Positions 5,794 to 7,730 of a stretch of 7,730 bases of DNA are shown one piece after another; the first letter of the stretch is position 1, and the number at the start of each line of letters is the position of its first letter. The translations under genes and the position numbers were made by a program. The stretch is taken from positions 1 to 7,730 of the forward strand of contig CAJWET010000069.1 in the NCBI GenBank assembly GCA_913031515.1, read 5' to 3'. The notes below the pieces were generated by a model. The model did no database searches and had not been told where the DNA came from. It worked only from the letters and a program-made list of their open reading frames with translations. The stretch comes from an uncultured Acidimicrobiaceae bacterium (GTDB lineage Bacteria; Actinomycetota; Acidimicrobiia; Acidimicrobiales; UBA8592).

Positions 5794-6903
5794 ATGACTC
5801 ATTCCCTTTCAACGTCAGAACTTAGCGAAGCAGGGATAAAGCATGGACTTGATTCAATTGGATTTGCCAAAGCGGAAGTCTTCACCTCCACAAAAGAGTA
5901 TCTTATAGAACGGAAACAGGAGGGGTTGCATGGCGGTATGCAATTTACATACCGCAATCCTGAACGCTCAACGGATCCATCAAAAACTCTCAAAGATGCC
6001 CAAACATTAATAGTGGGTGCGAAGTCGTATTGGCGTAGGCAGTCAAATCTAAGTAAGCCAATTGAACCTTTAGGAAGAGTAGCCTTGTATGCCCAAGAAG
6101 ACCATTATGACCAGCTCCGTAGTGGCTTAGAAGCGATCGCTAAATTGTTAGAACAGCATGGATACCGTGCACGTATTCTCATAGACGATAATGCGCTTGT
6201 TGATCGTGAAGCCGCATATCGAGCTGGAATAGGCTGGTATGGGAAAAACACAAATATTTTACTCCCTAAACGGGGAAGTTGGTTTGTCCTCGGATCAGTT
6301 GTTACAAATGCAAAGCTTGCCCCTCATTCCCCACACGAAGGTAGTTGTGGAACATGTGAACAATGTATTCCAGCTTGTCCGACTCAGGCTATTTCTTCCC
6401 CTGGGATATTAGATGCTAAGAAATGCCTGGCTTGGCTACTCCAGTCCGAGGGGCAGTTCCCAATAGAATTCCGAGAGGCGTTAGGGAATAGAATCTACGG
6501 GTGTGATGATTGCCAGACGGCTTGCCCAGTGAACCGAAGAGAAGAACGAATCAACGACAACTTTTCTTCAAATGGTCTTGGAGCGACTGTTTTGATCTAT
6601 GAAATATTGGAGATGGGGGACCATGACCTTCTGGAAAAATTTGGGAAATGGTACATCCCTAGAAGAGACCCCAGATATTTGCGAAGGAACGCTTTGGTAG
6701 TTCTAGGGAACACAACTAATCCACCGAGCAGAAAAACAAGAGAAGTTTTACTGCGTTGGCTCCAGAGCGGTGACGACATGGTCCGGAGTCATGCAGTTTG
6801 GGCAGCGAAACGCCTCAAACTGACAGAGCTATTAGAAGAGTTACTTGATGACCCATCGCCCCTAGTTCAAGAAGAACTAGAACGAGAAGTCACCCCAAAT
6901 TAA
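5794..6903 (+). CDS. queG: Epoxyqueuosine reductase
   Basis: QueG carries out the last step of queuosine synthesis, the cobalamin- and iron-sulfur-dependent reduction of epoxyqueuosine to queuosine at the wobble base of tRNAs with GUN anticodons. The 369-aa length is close to the E. coli enzyme. The N-terminal cobalamin-binding part includes DNALVDREAAYRAGIGWYGK (132-151), with Asp137 the probable proton donor. The ferredoxin-like domain has C185-x2-C188-x2-C191-x3-C195, then C211, then C237-x2-C240-x3-C244, which supplies all eight ligands for two [4Fe-4S] clusters. The C-terminus (about 290-365) is a HEAT-like helical region for tRNA binding. It is cytoplasmic and looks intact. There is no Shine-Dalgarno, but GACTAT at 5782-5787 is six bases before the ATG. 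Other queuosine genes are not in the window. Confidence 0.96.
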   Translation: MTHSLSTSELSEAGIKHGLDSIGFAKAEVFTSTKEYLIERKQEGLHGGMQFTYRNPERSTDPSKTLKDAQTLIVGAKSYWRRQSNLSKPIEPLGRVALYAQEDHYDQLRSGLEAIAKLLEQHGYRARILIDDNALVDREAAYRAGIGWYGKNTNILLPKRGSWFVLGSVVTNAKLAPHSPHEGSCGTCEQCIPACPTQAISSPGILDAKKCLAWLLQSEGQFPIEFREALGNRIYGCDDCQTACPVNRREERINDNFSSNGLGATVLIYEILEMGDHDLLEKFGKWYIPRRDPRYLRRNALVVLGNTTNPPSRKTREVLLRWLQSGDDMVRSHAVWAAKRLKLTELLEELLDDPSPLVQEELEREVTPN

Positions 6904-6950
6904 AAAATGTATGTTGAGCAAATATGAGAAATCAAAGGCATTCTTGATAC

Positions 6951-7730
6951 GTGCGACACTTATTAGTCACCAATGATTATCCACCTAAAGTCGGAGGCAT
7001 ACAATCCTATCTGTGGGAAATCTATCGAAGGTTGCCTCAGGACCAGATAGTAGTATTTACTACCCCACATTCGGAATCAAAATCGTTTGACCAAGCCCAA
7101 ACACACAAAATTCTACGGAGTAAACAGCGAATCCTACTCCCAAGCAGCAGAATGTCGAAACATATTCTGTCTATAGCAGAAGCAGAAAAAATTGACTTTA
7201 TTATGTATGACCCAGCAGTCCCTATTGGGATCATAGGTCCCAAAATACCAGTGCCTTATGGGGTGATTCTTCATGGTGCTGAAGTCACTATTCCTGGGAG
7301 AATTCCAGTAGCTCGTTCATTGATTGCCAATGTTCTTCGGAACGCAAATGTTGTTATAACAGCGGGTGACTATTCCACACAAGAAGCTATTCGAGCTGCG
7401 AAACAAAACCTTCCCATCTCTGTAATCCCCCCGGGCGTCGATGTAGACAGATTTCAGCCGCTTAACGATAGAGAACGTATGCAAGCACGAAGTGAGTATG
7501 GGTTCGAGCGAGATGATGAAGTTATCTTGACATTGAGTCGTTTAGTGCCAAGAAAGGGCGTCGATGTACTTATCGATGCTGTTGCAAAATTAGCAAAAAC
7601 TCGACCACGAATCCACCTTCTTATAGCTGGAACTGGACGAGATAAAGACCGTCTTGTGAATCAGGCGAAATTAACAAGAGCCCCAGTAACATTTCTTGAT
7701 TATGTTCCGGAAAGCGAAGTACCGAAACTT
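6951..7730 (+). CDS. GT4 glycosyltransferase, PimB'-like, 3'-truncated
   Basis: An open frame runs from GTG 6951 to the window edge, giving 260 residues without a stop. A TGA two codons upstream (6945-6947) makes this GTG the only reasonable start. The N-terminal Rossmann domain opens with LLVTNDYPPKVGGIQSYL (residues 4-21), with the GGIQ acceptor/donor loop of GT4 retaining enzymes. HGAEV at 108-112, PPGVDVDRF at 160-168 and SRLVPRKGVD at 196-205 follow; the last holds the Arg and Lys that contact the donor diphosphate in this family. Overall it most resembles PimB' and related actinobacterial mannosyltransferases, which add mannose from GDP-mannose to phosphatidylinositol mannoside at the inner face of the membrane. 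The C-terminal part, with the E-x7-E motif, is cut off, so the exact donor and acceptor stay open. It follows queG after 47 bases. Confidence 0.87.
   Translation, partial: MRHLLVTNDYPPKVGGIQSYLWEIYRRLPQDQIVVFTTPHSESKSFDQAQTHKILRSKQRILLPSSRMSKHILSIAEAEKIDFIMYDPAVPIGIIGPKIPVPYGVILHGAEVTIPGRIPVARSLIANVLRNANVVITAGDYSTQEAIRAAKQNLPISVIPPGVDVDRFQPLNDRERMQARSEYGFERDDEVILTLSRLVPRKGVDVLIDAVAKLAKTRPRIHLLIAGTGRDKDRLVNQAKLTRAPVTFLDYVPESEVPKL

Noticed and set aside
1..7730. CRISPR arrays, IS elements, tRNAs, toxin-antitoxin pairs, phage genes
   Set aside because: I saw no direct-repeat array, transposase motif, cloverleaf with CCA-end logic or phage protein on either strand; the two small proteins do not resemble known toxin-antitoxin families.

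Overview
The window reads as an ordinary chromosomal segment of a free-living bacterium with mid-range GC, probably an actinobacterium. This is inference from three things: a GT4 enzyme close to the actinobacterial PimB'-type mannosyltransferases, two small CxxC proteins of a kind I associate from memory with actinobacterial (Acidimicrobiia-like) genomes, and several genes without a Shine-Dalgarno that have a -10-like hexamer exactly 6 nt before the start codon, which fits leaderless mRNAs. No 16S rRNA or other decisive marker is present. I see no mobile element, CRISPR array, tRNA or prophage gene.

Layout. (1) 3-2989, all plus strand: the 3' part of a 12-TM MFS transporter, an alpha/beta hydrolase with a cysteine in the nucleophile elbow, and a complete 14-TM DHA2-type MFS exporter, closely spaced and probably one transcript. 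(2) 2989-3360, minus strand: the RNase P RNA gene rnpB, convergent with the exporter and sharing one base with its stop codon. It fills what would otherwise look like an empty 580-base gap with spurious short ORFs. (3) 3361-3566: a divergent promoter region for rnpB (leftward) and a nitrobindin/FABP-like beta-barrel gene (rightward). (4) 3567-6903, plus strand: the beta-barrel protein, TrpD with an atypical PRPP loop, a 67-aa CxxC/CxxC protein overlapping trpD by 8 bases, a 70-aa five-cysteine protein, and the tRNA-modification enzyme QueG. (5) 6951 to the window end: a GTG-started GT4 glycosyltransferase cut by the window edge.

How the genes fit together. The first block could be a small export/detoxification or natural-product handling cassette, with two MFS transporters flanking a hydrolase; no substrate can be read from the sequence. 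The rest is housekeeping: tRNA 5'-end maturation (rnpB), tryptophan synthesis (trpD), queuosine synthesis (queG) and probably envelope mannolipid synthesis (GT4). I found no convincing new multi-gene system. The points most worth checking are two compensated base-pair changes in the RNase P P4 helix, the altered TrpD PRPP loop, the hydrolase between two transporters, and the two small cysteine proteins between trpD and queG.
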